Assembly: GCF_900095445.1 (NCBI RefSeq)
Contig: NZ_FMJL01000005.1
Coordinates: forward strand, 53,747-117,746
DNA from: Clostridium sp. N3C
Lineage (GTDB): Bacteria; Bacillota; Clostridia; Clostridiales; Clostridiaceae
Direction: 5' to 3'
Length of the DNA stretch: 64,000 nucleotides
Of the stretch, positions 35,101-44,702 are shown in pieces. The number at the start of each line of letters is the position of its first letter. The first letter of the stretch is position 1. The translations under genes and the position numbers were made by a program. A model generated the notes under the pieces. That model searched no databases and was not told the DNA's origin. It saw only the letters and a list, made by a program, of their open reading frames with translations.

Positions 35101-35904
35101 AATGCTAGTCCTAAGATCTTTATACCAGTATTCCCTGGTACAAACTGTGAGTATGATTCTGCAAGGGCCTTTGAAAAGGCTGGAGGCAGACCAGTTATTC
35201 AAGTTTTTAGAAATCTGTCTTATAAAGATATAGAAGATTCTGTAGCTGCTATGGAAAGGGAAATTAGAGATTCACAAATTATTATGTTTCCTGGTGGTTT
35301 CAGTGCAGGAGATGAGCCTGATGGTTCTGGTAAATTTATAGCTAACGCCTTTAGAAATCCTAGGTTGAAAGATGCGGTTATGGACCTACTTTATAACCGT
35401 GACGGATTAATCTTAGGAATTTGCAACGGATTCCAAACTTTAATTAAGCTAGGTCTCTTGCCTTACGGTGAAATTAGAGAAATTGATGAGAATTGTCCAA
35501 CTTTGACATACAACAAAATAGGCAGACACGTTTCTACAATGGTTAACACTAAGGTAGTATCAAATTTATCACCATGGTTTAGTAGTGTAAAAGTAGGTGA
35601 TATTTATACAATACCGGTATCCCATGGAGAAGGAAGATTTGTGGCAAAGGAAGAGCTTATAGAAGAATTGTTTAGAAACGGTCAGGTAGCTACACAATAT
35701 GTAGATCTTGAAGGAAATGCTGTAAGTTACATGCCATACAATCCTAATGGTTCAATGTATGCTATTGAAGGTATAACCAGTGCAGATGGAAGAATATTAG
35801 GAAAGATGGGTCACAGTGAGCGTATAGGTGAAAACCTATATAAAAATATTATAGGAAATATTGATCAAAAGATTTTTGAATCTGGAGTTAAATATTTTAA
35901 ATAA
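32134..35904 (+). CDS. purL: Phosphoribosylformylglycinamidine synthase, single-chain
   Basis: This 1256-residue enzyme converts FGAR, ATP and glutamine to FGAM, step four of purine synthesis. It fuses PurS-like, PurL and PurQ parts. Visible are TYWSDHCRHTTF and FKNETHNHPTEIEPFGGAATC in the synthetase part, VLLGGRTGRDG-type loops, and a C-terminal class I glutaminase with FPGTNCEYD, FPGGFSAGDEPDG and the nucleophile in LGICNGFQTL. I start at ATG 32134 after AGGAGG; an in-frame GTG at 32101 lies inside the terminator stem. It is first in the operon, an unusual position. Confidence 0.96.
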   Translation: MQQKVYRVLVEKKPEYNVEGMHLLNDLKTNLHLDNILDLRIVNRYDISGLTEEEFEYSIKTIFSEATVDTVYKENIPLQDNEVAFAIEFLPGQYDQRADSAMECLQLIYKKKAIVRSSKLIILKGSLSKEDIEKVKHYCINPVDTREASLDNYISLIDSYETPSMVDIIEGFINLDEDELYKLYNNLNLAMTTDDFKLIQDYFKKEEGRDPSITEIRVLDTYWSDHCRHTTFLTEIKDVKIEEGKFNYCINEAFNEYKEGRSKIYRDKERAISLMDIALMAMKELKSQGKLKDLDESEEINACSIKVPVVVDGKEEQWLLMFKNETHNHPTEIEPFGGAATCLGGAIRDPLSGRSYVYQAMRVTGSGDPRTSIQDTLPGKLPQRKITTEAAHGYSSYGNQIGLATGMVAEIYDEGYVAKRMEIGAVIGAAPESNVVRIKPAAGDKVILLGGRTGRDGCGGATGSSKKHTEESIESCGAEVQKGNPPTERKIQRLFRNPEVTRLIKKCNDFGAGGVSVAIGELAEGLIINLDMVPKKYEGLDGTELAISESQERMAVVVAAEDVDTFIKLANEENLEATVVAEVTDNRRLIMEWKDKKIVDISRDFLDTNGAKAKTEVEVEKVEDLEKIFTNESSGKDLEEKWYNRLSDLNVCSQKGLIERFDSTIGTGTVLMPLGGKYQLTPAEAMVSKLPVLSGETTTASIMSYGFNPAIANVSPFHGALYAVIESVAKVVAVGGDYSKIKLTFQEYFHKLGQDPKRWGRPFSALLGAYYAQKRLDIASIGGKDSMSGSFNDLDVPPTLVSFAVDVIKDCSNIVSSEFKSYGSKVILIKTTIKEDYIPDFNNLISNFALIKELNFKGAIKSCSTIKNGGICEAISKMCFGNKIGFTFQNPTDEKELFSLQYGSFIIEVDNNFNEKLLLKDTNYKLLGFTEDTKEIKVNNVNLSLDALIDQWVKPLDSTFPAEVEEERKIYEERLYERDTFTNCNVNFKNASPKIFIPVFPGTNCEYDSARAFEKAGGRPVIQVFRNLSYKDIEDSVAAMEREIRDSQIIMFPGGFSAGDEPDGSGKFIANAFRNPRLKDAVMDLLYNRDGLILGICNGFQTLIKLGLLPYGEIREIDENCPTLTYNKIGRHVSTMVNTKVVSNLSPWFSSVKVGDIYTIPVSHGEGRFVAKEELIEELFRNGQVATQYVDLEGNAVSYMPYNPNGSMYAIEGITSADGRILGKMGHSERIGENLYKNIIGNIDQKIFESGVKYFK

Positions 35905-35915
35905 TGGAGGTAAAT

Positions 35916-36395
35916 ATGAAGGTAGCAATAATTTTTGGAAGTAAATCAGACAAAGATATAATGAAAGGAGCGGCACAGGCATTAAAGGAATTTGACATTG
36001 AATATAAGGCCTATATTTTATCTGCTCATAGAGTTCCTGAGAAACTATTAGAAGTTATCAAGGAAGTTGAAGGGGCAGGCTGCCAATGTATTATTGCTGG
36101 AGCAGGCTTAGCTGCTCATCTTCCAGGAGTAATAGCATCTCATACTACTTTACCGGTGATTGGAGTACCTATAAACGCTGCAGTAAATGGACTAGATTCA
36201 CTATTATCTATTGTACAAATGCCAAAATCAATTCCAGTAGCCACTGTAGGTATAAATAATAGCTACAATGCAGGATTACTGGCAGTACAAATGCTAGCTA
36301 TTGGAGATGCAGAGCTTGCTGAGAAATTGAAAAAATATAGAAAAGAAATGAAAGAAAAATTTATAAATGAAAATAATCAGGGGGTAGAATTTTAA
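35916..36395 (+). CDS. purE: N5-carboxyaminoimidazole ribonucleotide mutase
   Basis: This 159-residue class I PurE moves the carboxyl of N5-CAIR to C4. [14 protein letters not shown] and [12 protein letters not shown] carry the active-site Ser-Asp and His. Start ATG 35916 follows GGAGG with five bases between. The stop TAA overlaps the purC start by one base. No purK is adjacent. Confidence 0.95.
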   Translation: MKVAIIFGSKSDKDIMKGAAQALKEFDIEYKAYILSAHRVPEKLLEVIKEVEGAGCQCIIAGAGLAAHLPGVIASHTTLPVIGVPINAAVNGLDSLLSIVQMPKSIPVATVGINNSYNAGLLAVQMLAIGDAELAEKLKKYRKEMKEKFINENNQGVEF

Positions 36396-37105
36396 TGTGC
36401 AAGAAAGAAATGATGTATGAAGGTAAGGCAAAAATGGTTTTTTATACCGATAAGGAAGATGAAGTAATTGTTTATTATAAGGATGATGCCACTGCATTTA
36501 ATGGTGAAAAGAAGGGACAAATAGGAGATAAAGGTGTAATGAATAACAGTATTACATCTATGATCTTTGAATTATTAGAGAAAAATGGTATTAAAACACA
36601 TTTTATTAAAAAGATTAATGACAGAGAGCAACTTTGTAAAAAAGTTGAAATAGTTCCACTGGAAGTTATAGTTAGAAATGTTGCCGCAGGAAGCATGGCA
36701 AAAAGATTAGGTTTAGAAGAAGGTACACAATTAAATACTACAATTTATGAAATATGCTATAAAAACGATGATTTGGGAGATCCACTAATAAACGATTATC
36801 ATGCAGTTGCTATAGGACTAACAACCTTTGAAGAGCTAGAAAAAATTTATGCCATCACTAGGAAAGTTAATGAAATCCTAAAGGAATTTTTCTTAAAGCA
36901 AGGAATCAAATTAATAGATTTTAAATTAGAGTTTGGTAGATATAAAGGAGACATTATTTTAGCAGATGAAATATCTCCAGATACTTGTAGATTTTGGGAT
37001 GCAGAAACAAATGAAAAGCTGGATAAAGACAGATTTAGAAGAAATATGGGTAATGTAGAAGAAGCCTATAAGGAAATATTGAATAGAATTTCTAATTCAA
37101 AATAA
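36395..37105 (+). CDS. purC: Phosphoribosylaminoimidazole-succinocarboxamide synthase
   Basis: This 236-residue SAICAR synthetase joins aspartate to CAIR. It begins [12 protein letters not shown] (ATP lobe) and shows [50 protein letters not shown], the family's hallmark block (given here as separate parts: [11 protein letters not shown] and [13 protein letters not shown]). AGGGGGTAG lies before the start, and TAATG overlaps purE, implying translational coupling. Confidence 0.95.
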   Translation: MCKKEMMYEGKAKMVFYTDKEDEVIVYYKDDATAFNGEKKGQIGDKGVMNNSITSMIFELLEKNGIKTHFIKKINDREQLCKKVEIVPLEVIVRNVAAGSMAKRLGLEEGTQLNTTIYEICYKNDDLGDPLINDYHAVAIGLTTFEELEKIYAITRKVNEILKEFFLKQGIKLIDFKLEFGRYKGDIILADEISPDTCRFWDAETNEKLDKDRFRRNMGNVEEAYKEILNRISNSK

Positions 37106-37121
37106 TGAAAGGATTTTAAGT

Positions 37122-38528
37122 ATGTATTGTGTAGATGAAGATAAATTAAAAGATGAATGTGGAGTCTTTGGTATATATTCTAACGAAGGACTAGATACAG
37201 CAGCCTTAACTTATTACGGCCTTTATGCTCTACAGCATAGGGGTCAAGAAAGTGCTGGTATAGCAGTATCTAATGGTGACCAAATTCAAGTATATAAGGA
37301 TATGGGTCTTGTCTGTGATATCTTTGATGAAGCTTCTTTGAGTAAACTAAAAGGGAAAGCTGCTATAGGCCATGTTAGATATTCAACCACTGGGTCTAGC
37401 AACCCTTCTAATGCTCAACCTCTTATCTCACAATTTAAACTTGGCTCACTAGCTATTGCCCATAATGGAAATCTTGTAAATGCAGATGTAATAAGGGAAC
37501 TTTTAGAGGATGCAGGATGTATATTCCATACTTCCGTAGATACGGAGGTAGTTCTTAATTTAATTGCTAGGGGAGCAAGTAAGGGCATAGAAAATGCCGT
37601 ATTTGATGCTATTCAAGCAATTAAAGGTTCATTCTCTATAGTAATGTTAGTTAAGGATAAGCTAATTGGCGTTAGAGATCCTAATGGTATAAGACCTTTA
37701 TGTATAGGTAAATTAAGCAACAGCTATATACTCTGTTCTGAAAGCTGTGCCCTTGATGCTATAGGAGCTGATTTTGTAAGAGATGTAAATCCAGGTGAAA
37801 TAGTAATAGTTGATGATAATGGTATTAAGTCTATAAATCCTGGGGAAAGAACTAAGTGTGCCACTTGCGCCTTCGAGTATATATATTTTGCAAGACCAGA
37901 TAGTATCATTGATGGTATTAATGTTTATGAGGCAAGATTTAATGCTGGAAAAATTTTATATGAAGAATGTCCAGTAGATGCAGATGTGGTGGTAGGAGTT
38001 CCGGATTCTGGAATGGCTGCTGCTGCTGGCTACGCAGAAGCATCAGGCATACCCTTTGATATGGGGTTTGTAAAAAATAGGTATGTTGGACGAAGCTTTA
38101 TTGCTCCAACACAGGATTTGAGAGAAAAAGCAGTAGCAATTAAGCTAAATCCTTTAAAGGTAAATATTCAAGGTAAAAGGGTTGTACTAATTGACGACTC
38201 AATTATAAGAGGAACTACTAGCAGAAGACTAGTAGACCTTCTAAGAAAGGCTGGAGCTACAGAGGTTCATTTTAGAGTATCTTCACCGGTTGTAAAATAT
38301 CCTTGCTATTTTGGAATAGACATGCCATACAGAAAAGAACTAATTGGGGCTAATTGTACTATAGAAGAAATTAGGCAAGAAATTGGTGCAGACACTTTAC
38401 AGTATATTAGTATCGAAGGACTTTTAAAAAGTTTCCAAAAGCATCAAAAGTTCTGTCTTGGTTGCTTTAATGGTGAATATCCAATATCCACGCCTATAGA
38501 AACCCAAAAAGAAAGATTAGAAAGGTAG
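37122..38528 (+). CDS. purF: Amidophosphoribosyltransferase
   Basis: This 468-residue enzyme commits PRPP to purines. The short propeptide ends before the nucleophile Cys in DECGVFGIYS; YALQHRGQESAG and GHVRYSTTG belong to the glutaminase. The PRPP loop is VVLIDDSIIRGTTSRRL. Cys in KCATCAFEY, YPCYFGID and FCLGCFNGEYP are the 4Fe-4S ligands of the B. subtilis type, which make the enzyme oxygen-sensitive. It follows purC by 16 bases. Confidence 0.96.
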   Translation: MYCVDEDKLKDECGVFGIYSNEGLDTAALTYYGLYALQHRGQESAGIAVSNGDQIQVYKDMGLVCDIFDEASLSKLKGKAAIGHVRYSTTGSSNPSNAQPLISQFKLGSLAIAHNGNLVNADVIRELLEDAGCIFHTSVDTEVVLNLIARGASKGIENAVFDAIQAIKGSFSIVMLVKDKLIGVRDPNGIRPLCIGKLSNSYILCSESCALDAIGADFVRDVNPGEIVIVDDNGIKSINPGERTKCATCAFEYIYFARPDSIIDGINVYEARFNAGKILYEECPVDADVVVGVPDSGMAAAAGYAEASGIPFDMGFVKNRYVGRSFIAPTQDLREKAVAIKLNPLKVNIQGKRVVLIDDSIIRGTTSRRLVDLLRKAGATEVHFRVSSPVVKYPCYFGIDMPYRKELIGANCTIEEIRQEIGADTLQYISIEGLLKSFQKHQKFCLGCFNGEYPISTPIETQKERLER

Positions 38529-38536
38529 GTATTTGA

Positions 38537-39535
38537 ATGATTACTTATAAGGATTCCGGTGTAAATATTGAAGAAGGCTACAGGTCTGTGAGTTTGATAA
38601 AGGAACACACCGCAAAAACTATGCAACCTTTTGTACTAAACTACATTGGCAGCTTTGCTGGTATGGTAGAAATTCCTGAAGGCTATAAAAAACCAGTTTT
38701 AGTTTCAGGTACCGATGGTGTAGGAACAAAATTAGACATAGCATTCAGAATGAAAAAATATGATACGGTAGGAATAGATTGCGTGGCAATGTGTGTTAAT
38801 GATATATTATGCCACGGTGCAAAGCCCTTATTCTTTTTAGATTACATTAGCTGTGGTAAATTAGAAGCGGAAGTCGCTGCAGATTTAGTTAAGGGTATTG
38901 CAGAAGGTTGTATACAAGCGAATTGTTCCTTAATAGGTGGCGAAACCGCTGAAATGCCTGGCTTTTATCCAGAAGGAGAATATGATCTAGCGGGATTTGC
39001 TGTAGGAATTGTGGAAAAAGATAAAATAGTTGATGGAAGTAATATAAAAGATGGGGATGTTCTCATTGGAATAGCTTCCTCAGGTATTCACAGTAACGGT
39101 TATTCCTTGATTAGAAAAATTATTCCTCAATTAGATATGCCTTTTAACGGTCAAGCAATAGGAGAAACTCTTCTAACTCCAACAAAAATATATGTTAGAC
39201 CTGTTTTAGAATTGCTAAAGAAATTTAATATCAAAGGTATGGCACATATAACCGGTGGTGGATTTATAGAAAATATTCCAAGAATGTTCAAAGATAAATT
39301 TACTGCAGAAATAAATTCTAAAGCTTACCCTTTGCCTGATATATTTAATTATATTAACTCATTAGGAGTTGATATAAATCATATGTATAACACCTTCAAC
39401 ATGGGAATAGGATTTGTTTTATGTGTGGCACCACAGGATGCAGATTCTATAGTTAAAGCTCTAATATCTATGGGTGAACATGCTTACAAAATAGGTACAG
39501 TAATTGCTGGAGGTGAAGGTGTTTGCATAAAATAG
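38537..39535 (+). CDS. purM: Phosphoribosylformylglycinamidine cyclo-ligase
   Basis: This 332-residue AIR synthetase closes the imidazole ring of FGAM using ATP. Visible are DSGVNIEEGY at the start, SGTDGVGTKLDIAF, CVNDILCHGAKPLFFLDY, LIGGETAEMPGFY, and HITGGGFIENIPRM near the end. AGGTAGGTATTTGA precedes the ATG. The end overlaps purN by 13 bases. Confidence 0.96.
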   Translation: MITYKDSGVNIEEGYRSVSLIKEHTAKTMQPFVLNYIGSFAGMVEIPEGYKKPVLVSGTDGVGTKLDIAFRMKKYDTVGIDCVAMCVNDILCHGAKPLFFLDYISCGKLEAEVAADLVKGIAEGCIQANCSLIGGETAEMPGFYPEGEYDLAGFAVGIVEKDKIVDGSNIKDGDVLIGIASSGIHSNGYSLIRKIIPQLDMPFNGQAIGETLLTPTKIYVRPVLELLKKFNIKGMAHITGGGFIENIPRMFKDKFTAEINSKAYPLPDIFNYINSLGVDINHMYNTFNMGIGFVLCVAPQDADSIVKALISMGEHAYKIGTVIAGGEGVCIK

Positions 39536-40131
39536 CAGTGCTCATTTCTGGTAGCGGTACAAATTTACAAGCTATTATTGATAATGTTGAAAGCGGAAAA
39601 TTAAACTGCAGTATAGAATATGTTATCAGCGATAAAGCAGATGTATATGGGCTAAAAAGAGCTGAAGAAAAAGGTATCAAAACTTATGTTCTGGAGAAAA
39701 AGGTGTATAAATCAAAATTGTCCGATGCTATTTTAGAAATCGTGGACAATAAGGTGGATTTTATAGTTTTAGCAGGGTTTTTGTCTATTTTACAGGGAGA
39801 GATCTTGGAAAAGTTTAATAATCGTATTATTAATGTCCACCCATCTTTAATACCTAGCTTTTGTGGTTCAGGAATGTACGGCATTAAGGTTCATGAAAGT
39901 GTAATAAAATCAGGAGTAAAAGTATCAGGTTGTACCGTTCACTTTGTTGATAAGGGAACAGATACAGGGCCAATTATACTTCAAAAGGTTGTTCCAGTTT
40001 ATTTTGAGGATGATGCTGAAAGTTTGCAAAAAAGAGTTTTAGAACAAGAGCATATAGCTCTTCCAGAGGCATTAGCATTGATTATACAAGGTAAAGTATC
40101 CGTTGTAGATAAAAGAGTAAAGATTAGTTAG
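39523..40131 (+). CDS. purN: Phosphoribosylglycinamide formyltransferase
   Basis: This 202-residue transformylase transfers formyl from 10-formyl-THF to GAR. ISGSGTNLQAIID, VLAGFLSIL, the Asn-His site INVHPSLIPSF, and HFVDKGTDTGPII are present. The TTG start lies in the purM end, after GGAGGTGAAGG. In most clostridial and bacillar clusters purH follows; here purD follows after 74 bases. Confidence 0.95.
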   Translation: MHKIAVLISGSGTNLQAIIDNVESGKLNCSIEYVISDKADVYGLKRAEEKGIKTYVLEKKVYKSKLSDAILEIVDNKVDFIVLAGFLSILQGEILEKFNNRIINVHPSLIPSFCGSGMYGIKVHESVIKSGVKVSGCTVHFVDKGTDTGPIILQKVVPVYFEDDAESLQKRVLEQEHIALPEALALIIQGKVSVVDKRVKIS

Positions 40132-40205
40132 CATAAATGCTAAACTAAAGTAAATATATAGCTTATATAGGTATAATACCTTCTAAAATTGAGAGAGGTG
40201 TTTTT

Positions 40206-41456
40206 ATGAAAGTTTTAGTTGTAGGTTCCGGCGGCAGAGAACATGCTATAGCCTGGAAAATAAGTCAAAATAGTAATGTAGAAACAGTGTACTGTGCTCC
40301 AGGTAATGGAGCTACCCATATGGAAAATAAGTGTGTAAATGTTAATATCAATACTATAGAAGAATTAAAAAACTTTGCCCTTAAAGAAAATATAGCTTTA
40401 ACGGTAGTCGGTCCAGAAGAGCCTCTTACAAAGGGAATTACAGATGTTTTTAAGGCAGAAGGCTTAAAGATTTTTGGTCCATCACAGGAAGCTGCAAAAC
40501 TAGAAGGTAGTAAAATATTCGCTAAAAACTTTATGAAAAAATATGGAGTTAAAACTGCAGAATATGAAGTATTCACAGATTATGAATCTGCATCAAAGTA
40601 TGTAAAGACCTGTAGATATCCTGTTGTTATAAAAGCAGACGGTTTAGCAGCGGGCAAAGGTGTAGTAATATGCAAGAATGAGGATGAAGCAATAAAAGTT
40701 CTTGAAGACTTTATGCTAAAAGATGCCTTTAACGGTTCTGGTAAAAGGGTTGTAATGGAAGAATATTTAGAAGGAGTAGAAGCTTCCATATTAACTATTA
40801 CCGATGGAGAAGTAATCATACCTTTCATTTCAGCTAAGGATCATAAGCAAATATTTGATAAAAATCTTGGACCTAATACAGGAGGTATGGGAGTAATATC
40901 ACCAAATCCTTACTGCTCAGAGGAAGTTCTTGAAAGCTTTAAAAAGGATATAATGCTTCCTACTTTAAAAGGAATTCAAGAAGAAAAATTAGATTACATA
41001 GGAATAATCTTCTTCGGTATTATGATTACAAAAAATGGTGTCTATAATTTAGAATATAATGTAAGAATGGGAGATCCTGAAACTCAGGCAGTGCTGCCAT
41101 TAATGGAAAGCGATTTACTAGACTTAATAAATAGTGCAATTAATAAAGATTTGAAAAATTATAATATACAGTGGAAAAAGGCGCATAGCTGTTGTGTAGT
41201 TGCAGCCTCCGAAGGATACCCAGGAAGCTATGAAAAAGGCTTCCCTATTGAAATTAATCCTTTATATGAAAGTAAAGTTTTTGGAGCAGGGGTAGCTGAA
41301 AAAGATTCAAAATTATATACTTCTGGTGGAAGAGTACTAGCTGTCACTAGTATTGGTGACGGTTTAGAAGAGGCTATTGAAAAGGCCTATAGAGATATTA
41401 AAAATGTGAACTTTAAAGGAATCTACTACAGAAAAGATATAGGTACTCTTTATTAA
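40206..41456 (+). CDS. purD: Phosphoribosylamine-glycine ligase
   Basis: This 416-residue ATP-grasp enzyme makes GAR from phosphoribosylamine and glycine. It has VVGSGGREHAIAWKIS at the start, VVGPEEPLTKGI, the ATP-grasp block PVVIKADGLAAGKGVVIC and LGPNTGGMGVISP, and EYNVRMGDPETQAVLP near the active site. GAGAGAGGTG precedes the ATG. A TATAAT inside GGTATAATACC (near 40171) may give it an extra promoter. Confidence 0.96.
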   Translation: MKVLVVGSGGREHAIAWKISQNSNVETVYCAPGNGATHMENKCVNVNINTIEELKNFALKENIALTVVGPEEPLTKGITDVFKAEGLKIFGPSQEAAKLEGSKIFAKNFMKKYGVKTAEYEVFTDYESASKYVKTCRYPVVIKADGLAAGKGVVICKNEDEAIKVLEDFMLKDAFNGSGKRVVMEEYLEGVEASILTITDGEVIIPFISAKDHKQIFDKNLGPNTGGMGVISPNPYCSEEVLESFKKDIMLPTLKGIQEEKLDYIGIIFFGIMITKNGVYNLEYNVRMGDPETQAVLPLMESDLLDLINSAINKDLKNYNIQWKKAHSCCVVAASEGYPGSYEKGFPIEINPLYESKVFGAGVAEKDSKLYTSGGRVLAVTSIGDGLEEAIEKAYRDIKNVNFKGIYYRKDIGTLY

Positions 41457-41529
41457 ATTAAACCTTCTTTATTCCCTTGTTTTTTAATAGTATAATAATC
41501 ATTGAAATTTATAACAAGGGGAGAAAAAA

Positions 41530-42270
41530 ATGAATTTAAGCGGAAAAGTAGCTATAATAACCGGTGGTTCACGGGGCATTGGTAGAGCTATAGCAATCAC
41601 ACTTTCTAAATATGGGGCTAGTGTTGTTATTAGCTATTCAAAGGATGAAGAGGGGGCAAAAGATACATTAAATTTTATAAATAATAATGGCGGTTATTGT
41701 CTGGCTAAGCGATTTGATGTTAGCAGTTTTACAGAATGTAGTAAAGCTGTACAGTCTGTTATTGATACCTTTGGTAAAGTTGATATACTAGTAAACAACG
41801 CGGGTATATCTAATATCGGATTATTTATAGATGCGGATGAAGCTCTTTGGAATAGATTGATTGATGTTAATATTAAAGGAGTATTTAACATGAGCAAATG
41901 TGTGCTTAGCAGTATGCTAAAAAATCATAGCGGAAGCATCCTTAATATTTCATCAATATGGGGGGTTAATGGGGCTTCCTGCGAAAGCATCTATTCAGCT
42001 ACAAAAGGGGCTATTAATTCTTTTACTAAAGCTTTGGCTAAAGAAATGGGGCCTTCAGGTATAAGAGTGAATGCTATTGCCCCTGGAGTTATAAATACTG
42101 GTATGAATAGCTGGATGTCTCCAGAAGAAGAGGAGGAGCTTACAAACTCTATACCTATGGGCTGTTTTGGTACACCAAGTGACGTTGGAGAGTTAGCAGC
42201 CTTTCTATGTAGCGAAAAGGCTAAATATATTAACGGACAAACTGTCATAGTAGATGGGGGCTTATTATAA
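41530..42270 (+). CDS. Short-chain dehydrogenase/reductase (FabG/YmfI-like)
   Basis: This 246-residue classical SDR has TGGSRGIGRAIA for NAD(P), DILVNNAG, the catalytic Ser in ILNISSIWG, and YSATKGA (YxxxK). GQTVIVDGG ends the fold. It resembles 3-oxoacyl-ACP reductase, but there is no fatty-acid gene nearby and the substrate is open. It follows purD by 73 bases and may be read through. AAGGGGAGAAAAAA precedes the ATG. Confidence 0.88.
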   Translation: MNLSGKVAIITGGSRGIGRAIAITLSKYGASVVISYSKDEEGAKDTLNFINNNGGYCLAKRFDVSSFTECSKAVQSVIDTFGKVDILVNNAGISNIGLFIDADEALWNRLIDVNIKGVFNMSKCVLSSMLKNHSGSILNISSIWGVNGASCESIYSATKGAINSFTKALAKEMGPSGIRVNAIAPGVINTGMNSWMSPEEEEELTNSIPMGCFGTPSDVGELAAFLCSEKAKYINGQTVIVDGGLL

Positions 42271-42278
42271 ATAAAAAG

Positions 42279-42317
42279 AAGGAAGAAGGATTTTTGTTAT
42301 TCTTCTTCCTTTTTTTA
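42279..42317. terminator. Bidirectional terminator
   Basis: AAGGAAGAA and TTCTTCCTT form the stem between the SDR gene and the convergent histidine kinase gene, with A-rich and T-rich flanks. Confidence 0.8.
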
Positions 42318-43817
42318 TTAATTATCATTATTTACTTTTTTCAAAGTAAAAAAGAAACATACTCCAAGATCTGTGTTCCTTACTCCAAAAGTGCTATTGT
42401 GCATCAATAAAATATTTTTCACTATAGATAAACCTAAACCAATACCACCGGCAACTCTATTTCTAGATTTATCTGCCTTGTAAAATCTATCCCATATGTA
42501 TTCCAAGTCGCTTTCGCTTAAATGATCACCTTGATTTTCCACTTCTACCTTGCAAATTTGTCCTTCATCAATGATTTTAATATTTATTATCCCAGTCTCA
42601 GGAGTGTGCCTTATAGCATTAGTTAAAAAATTAGTTATAACTTGTTCAATTCTTAAGAAATCACCGTTAACACAAAGATCCTTAGTTAAAAATTCCTGGA
42701 CTTTAATCTTTTTTTGAAGAAAAAATTGCTTGTGTTTGTTAATACATTTTTGCATCAACTCATCTATGTAAAAAGGCTCCGGTTCCATAGTAAAATTACC
42801 ACTCTCTAGTTGAGCTAAATCAAGCATATCAGACACTAAAGCATTCATTTTTGCAGCTTCATCTACTATAACATTTAAGTAAAATTCTCTAGAATCTTCA
42901 TCAGCTATATTATCTTTCAAACCTTCTGCATAACCGGAGATGATAGATATAGGTGTTCTAAGTTCATGGGATACTCCTGCCACAAATTCCTTTCTCATTT
43001 TATCTAACTTTCTTTCTTTTTCTATATCTTGTTCTAACTTTATATTTTTTTGCTGTAACTCAGTTAAAGCACTATTTAATCTGTGACTTAAAAAGTTCAA
43101 GGTTCTAGCTAAATTACCTAGTTCATCATCGCTATTAACATCACATTCTTGTGAAAAATCCATTTCACTAATTCGTTTTGCACTATTGTTTAACTTAACC
43201 AAAGGCTTGGTTATCATGTTAGCGTAAATTAAGGATAGAATAATTGCTATTACTACTGCCCCTATAAATATGTAGATGTAGAATTCTTTTATTATATCAG
43301 AAGCTTCTTCAATTGGTTGCAGGGAAGTAACTGCTAAAATAATATTGTAATCTTTTTGATTACTGGTAGGAGATATACAGACTATATTATTAATATCAAA
43401 GTCAGGATTATAATAAATTGATGTCTGTGTTTTTTTAAGTTGTAAGATTTCATTAAAAGCATCTAAATTTGCTATCCATTCTTTAAAAATTCTATTTATA
43501 GTATTATTTTTACTAGACTCCTCGTCAATTTTACTATCTCCAATAAACTTAACCTTACCAGAAGAATCTATAATAACAATTTTCGCATTGTTGCTTTCCT
43601 CAAATTGTCGCATTAAAAGAGACAAATTTGCATCATTTACATAACTTTGGCTATATACAGCACTAAATCTTTCTATATTTTTCTCAAAACGTCTAATTTT
43701 TCTCTTAACATAGAAATTTTCAAAGGAAAGGCTCTGAAAATAAATTATAGCAGATATAAACAAAATTAAAATTACAGAGGTTATTAAAAAGAGTTTTTTC
43801 CACAACTTATTTTTCAC
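42318..43817 (-). CDS. Sensor histidine kinase
   Basis: The 499-residue protein has helices at residues 8-28 and 181-200 bounding an extracellular sensor domain, then HAMP (MITKPLVKLNNSAKRIS), a coiled coil, the phosphoacceptor H284 in GVSHELRTP, the N-box FLTNAIRHT, the G1 box with DRFYKAD, and GIGLGLSIVKN. It is a complete orthodox kinase. It overlaps the response regulator gene by four bases (GTGA), so the two are coupled. The signal is unknown. Confidence 0.95.
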   Translation of the reverse strand: MKNKLWKKLFLITSVILILFISAIIYFQSLSFENFYVKRKIRRFEKNIERFSAVYSQSYVNDANLSLLMRQFEESNNAKIVIIDSSGKVKFIGDSKIDEESSKNNTINRIFKEWIANLDAFNEILQLKKTQTSIYYNPDFDINNIVCISPTSNQKDYNIILAVTSLQPIEEASDIIKEFYIYIFIGAVVIAIILSLIYANMITKPLVKLNNSAKRISEMDFSQECDVNSDDELGNLARTLNFLSHRLNSALTELQQKNIKLEQDIEKERKLDKMRKEFVAGVSHELRTPISIISGYAEGLKDNIADEDSREFYLNVIVDEAAKMNALVSDMLDLAQLESGNFTMEPEPFYIDELMQKCINKHKQFFLQKKIKVQEFLTKDLCVNGDFLRIEQVITNFLTNAIRHTPETGIINIKIIDEGQICKVEVENQGDHLSESDLEYIWDRFYKADKSRNRVAGGIGLGLSIVKNILLMHNSTFGVRNTDLGVCFFFTLKKVNNDN

Positions 43818-44494
43818 TTTTGCACCTCAAATCTATAACCGCTACCTCTTATTGTAGTTATAAGGTAAGCCTTATCTTTTAATTTTTCTCTCAATCTTTT
43901 TATATTAGTGTCTACAGTTCTTGTATCTCCATAATAGTCCGTACCCCAAACATTATCTAATATTTGATTTCTAGTCAAAGCTATGCCGCTATTTTTGACT
44001 AAGTATAGCAATAATTCATATTCTTTTGGAGATAGTATAATTTCTTCTCCATCCACTGTAACCCTATGGGATAGTTCGTCTATATACAAGCCGTTTATAT
44101 CCACACCTGTAGAGTTACTGTCCTTAAAAGCATCAGATCTTTTTAATAGAACTTTTATTTTTGCTACTAAAATCTTAGGGCTAAAAGGTTTTGTTACGTA
44201 ATCATCGGCCCCAAGATCGTAGCCTAATAATTTATCATCCTCTTCGGAGCGAGCAGTGAGAATAATAATAGGTACATCTGATGTTTTTCTTATAGTTTTG
44301 CATACTTCCCAACCATCCATAAAGGGCATCATAATATCAAGAACAACTAAATCAACTTTTTCTTTATTAAAAATATCTAATGCTTCAATGCCGTTTGAAG
44401 CTTCTAAATACTTAAAGCCTTCTTTTTTTAAATAATCACCGATTAATATTCGCATTCTTTTTTCATCTTCTACTAATAAGATTGTTTTATCCAT
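43814..44494 (-). CDS. OmpR/PhoB-family response regulator
   Basis: The receiver domain has VEDEKRMR, the phosphoacceptor D53 in VVLDIMMPFMDGW, Thr in IILTARSEE, and Lys in DYVTKPF. The C-terminal winged helix shows LSPKEYELLLYLVKNSG and RTVDTNIKRLREKL. Length 226 is typical. It is first in the operon, with its kinase downstream. GGGGTGATGTT precedes the ATG. Confidence 0.95.
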   Translation of the reverse strand: MDKTILLVEDEKRMRILIGDYLKKEGFKYLEASNGIEALDIFNKEKVDLVVLDIMMPFMDGWEVCKTIRKTSDVPIIILTARSEEDDKLLGYDLGADDYVTKPFSPKILVAKIKVLLKRSDAFKDSNSTGVDINGLYIDELSHRVTVDGEEIILSPKEYELLLYLVKNSGIALTRNQILDNVWGTDYYGDTRTVDTNIKRLREKLKDKAYLITTIRGSGYRFEVQK

Positions 44495-44702
44495 AACATC
44501 ACCCCAAATTTCTATCTAATGTAAAATTATCACAAGACAAGATGTATTTCAAATGATTTATATTAATTATCTGATATAAAAATATTGACAGCATTAAAAG
44601 CTTCTATACATATATGATATACTAGTTTCATTGCTTGTATCAATTACCGATTTCCGTTAATAAACTATAGTAAAAGCTATAGATAAATGGAACGGTGAGG
44701 AT

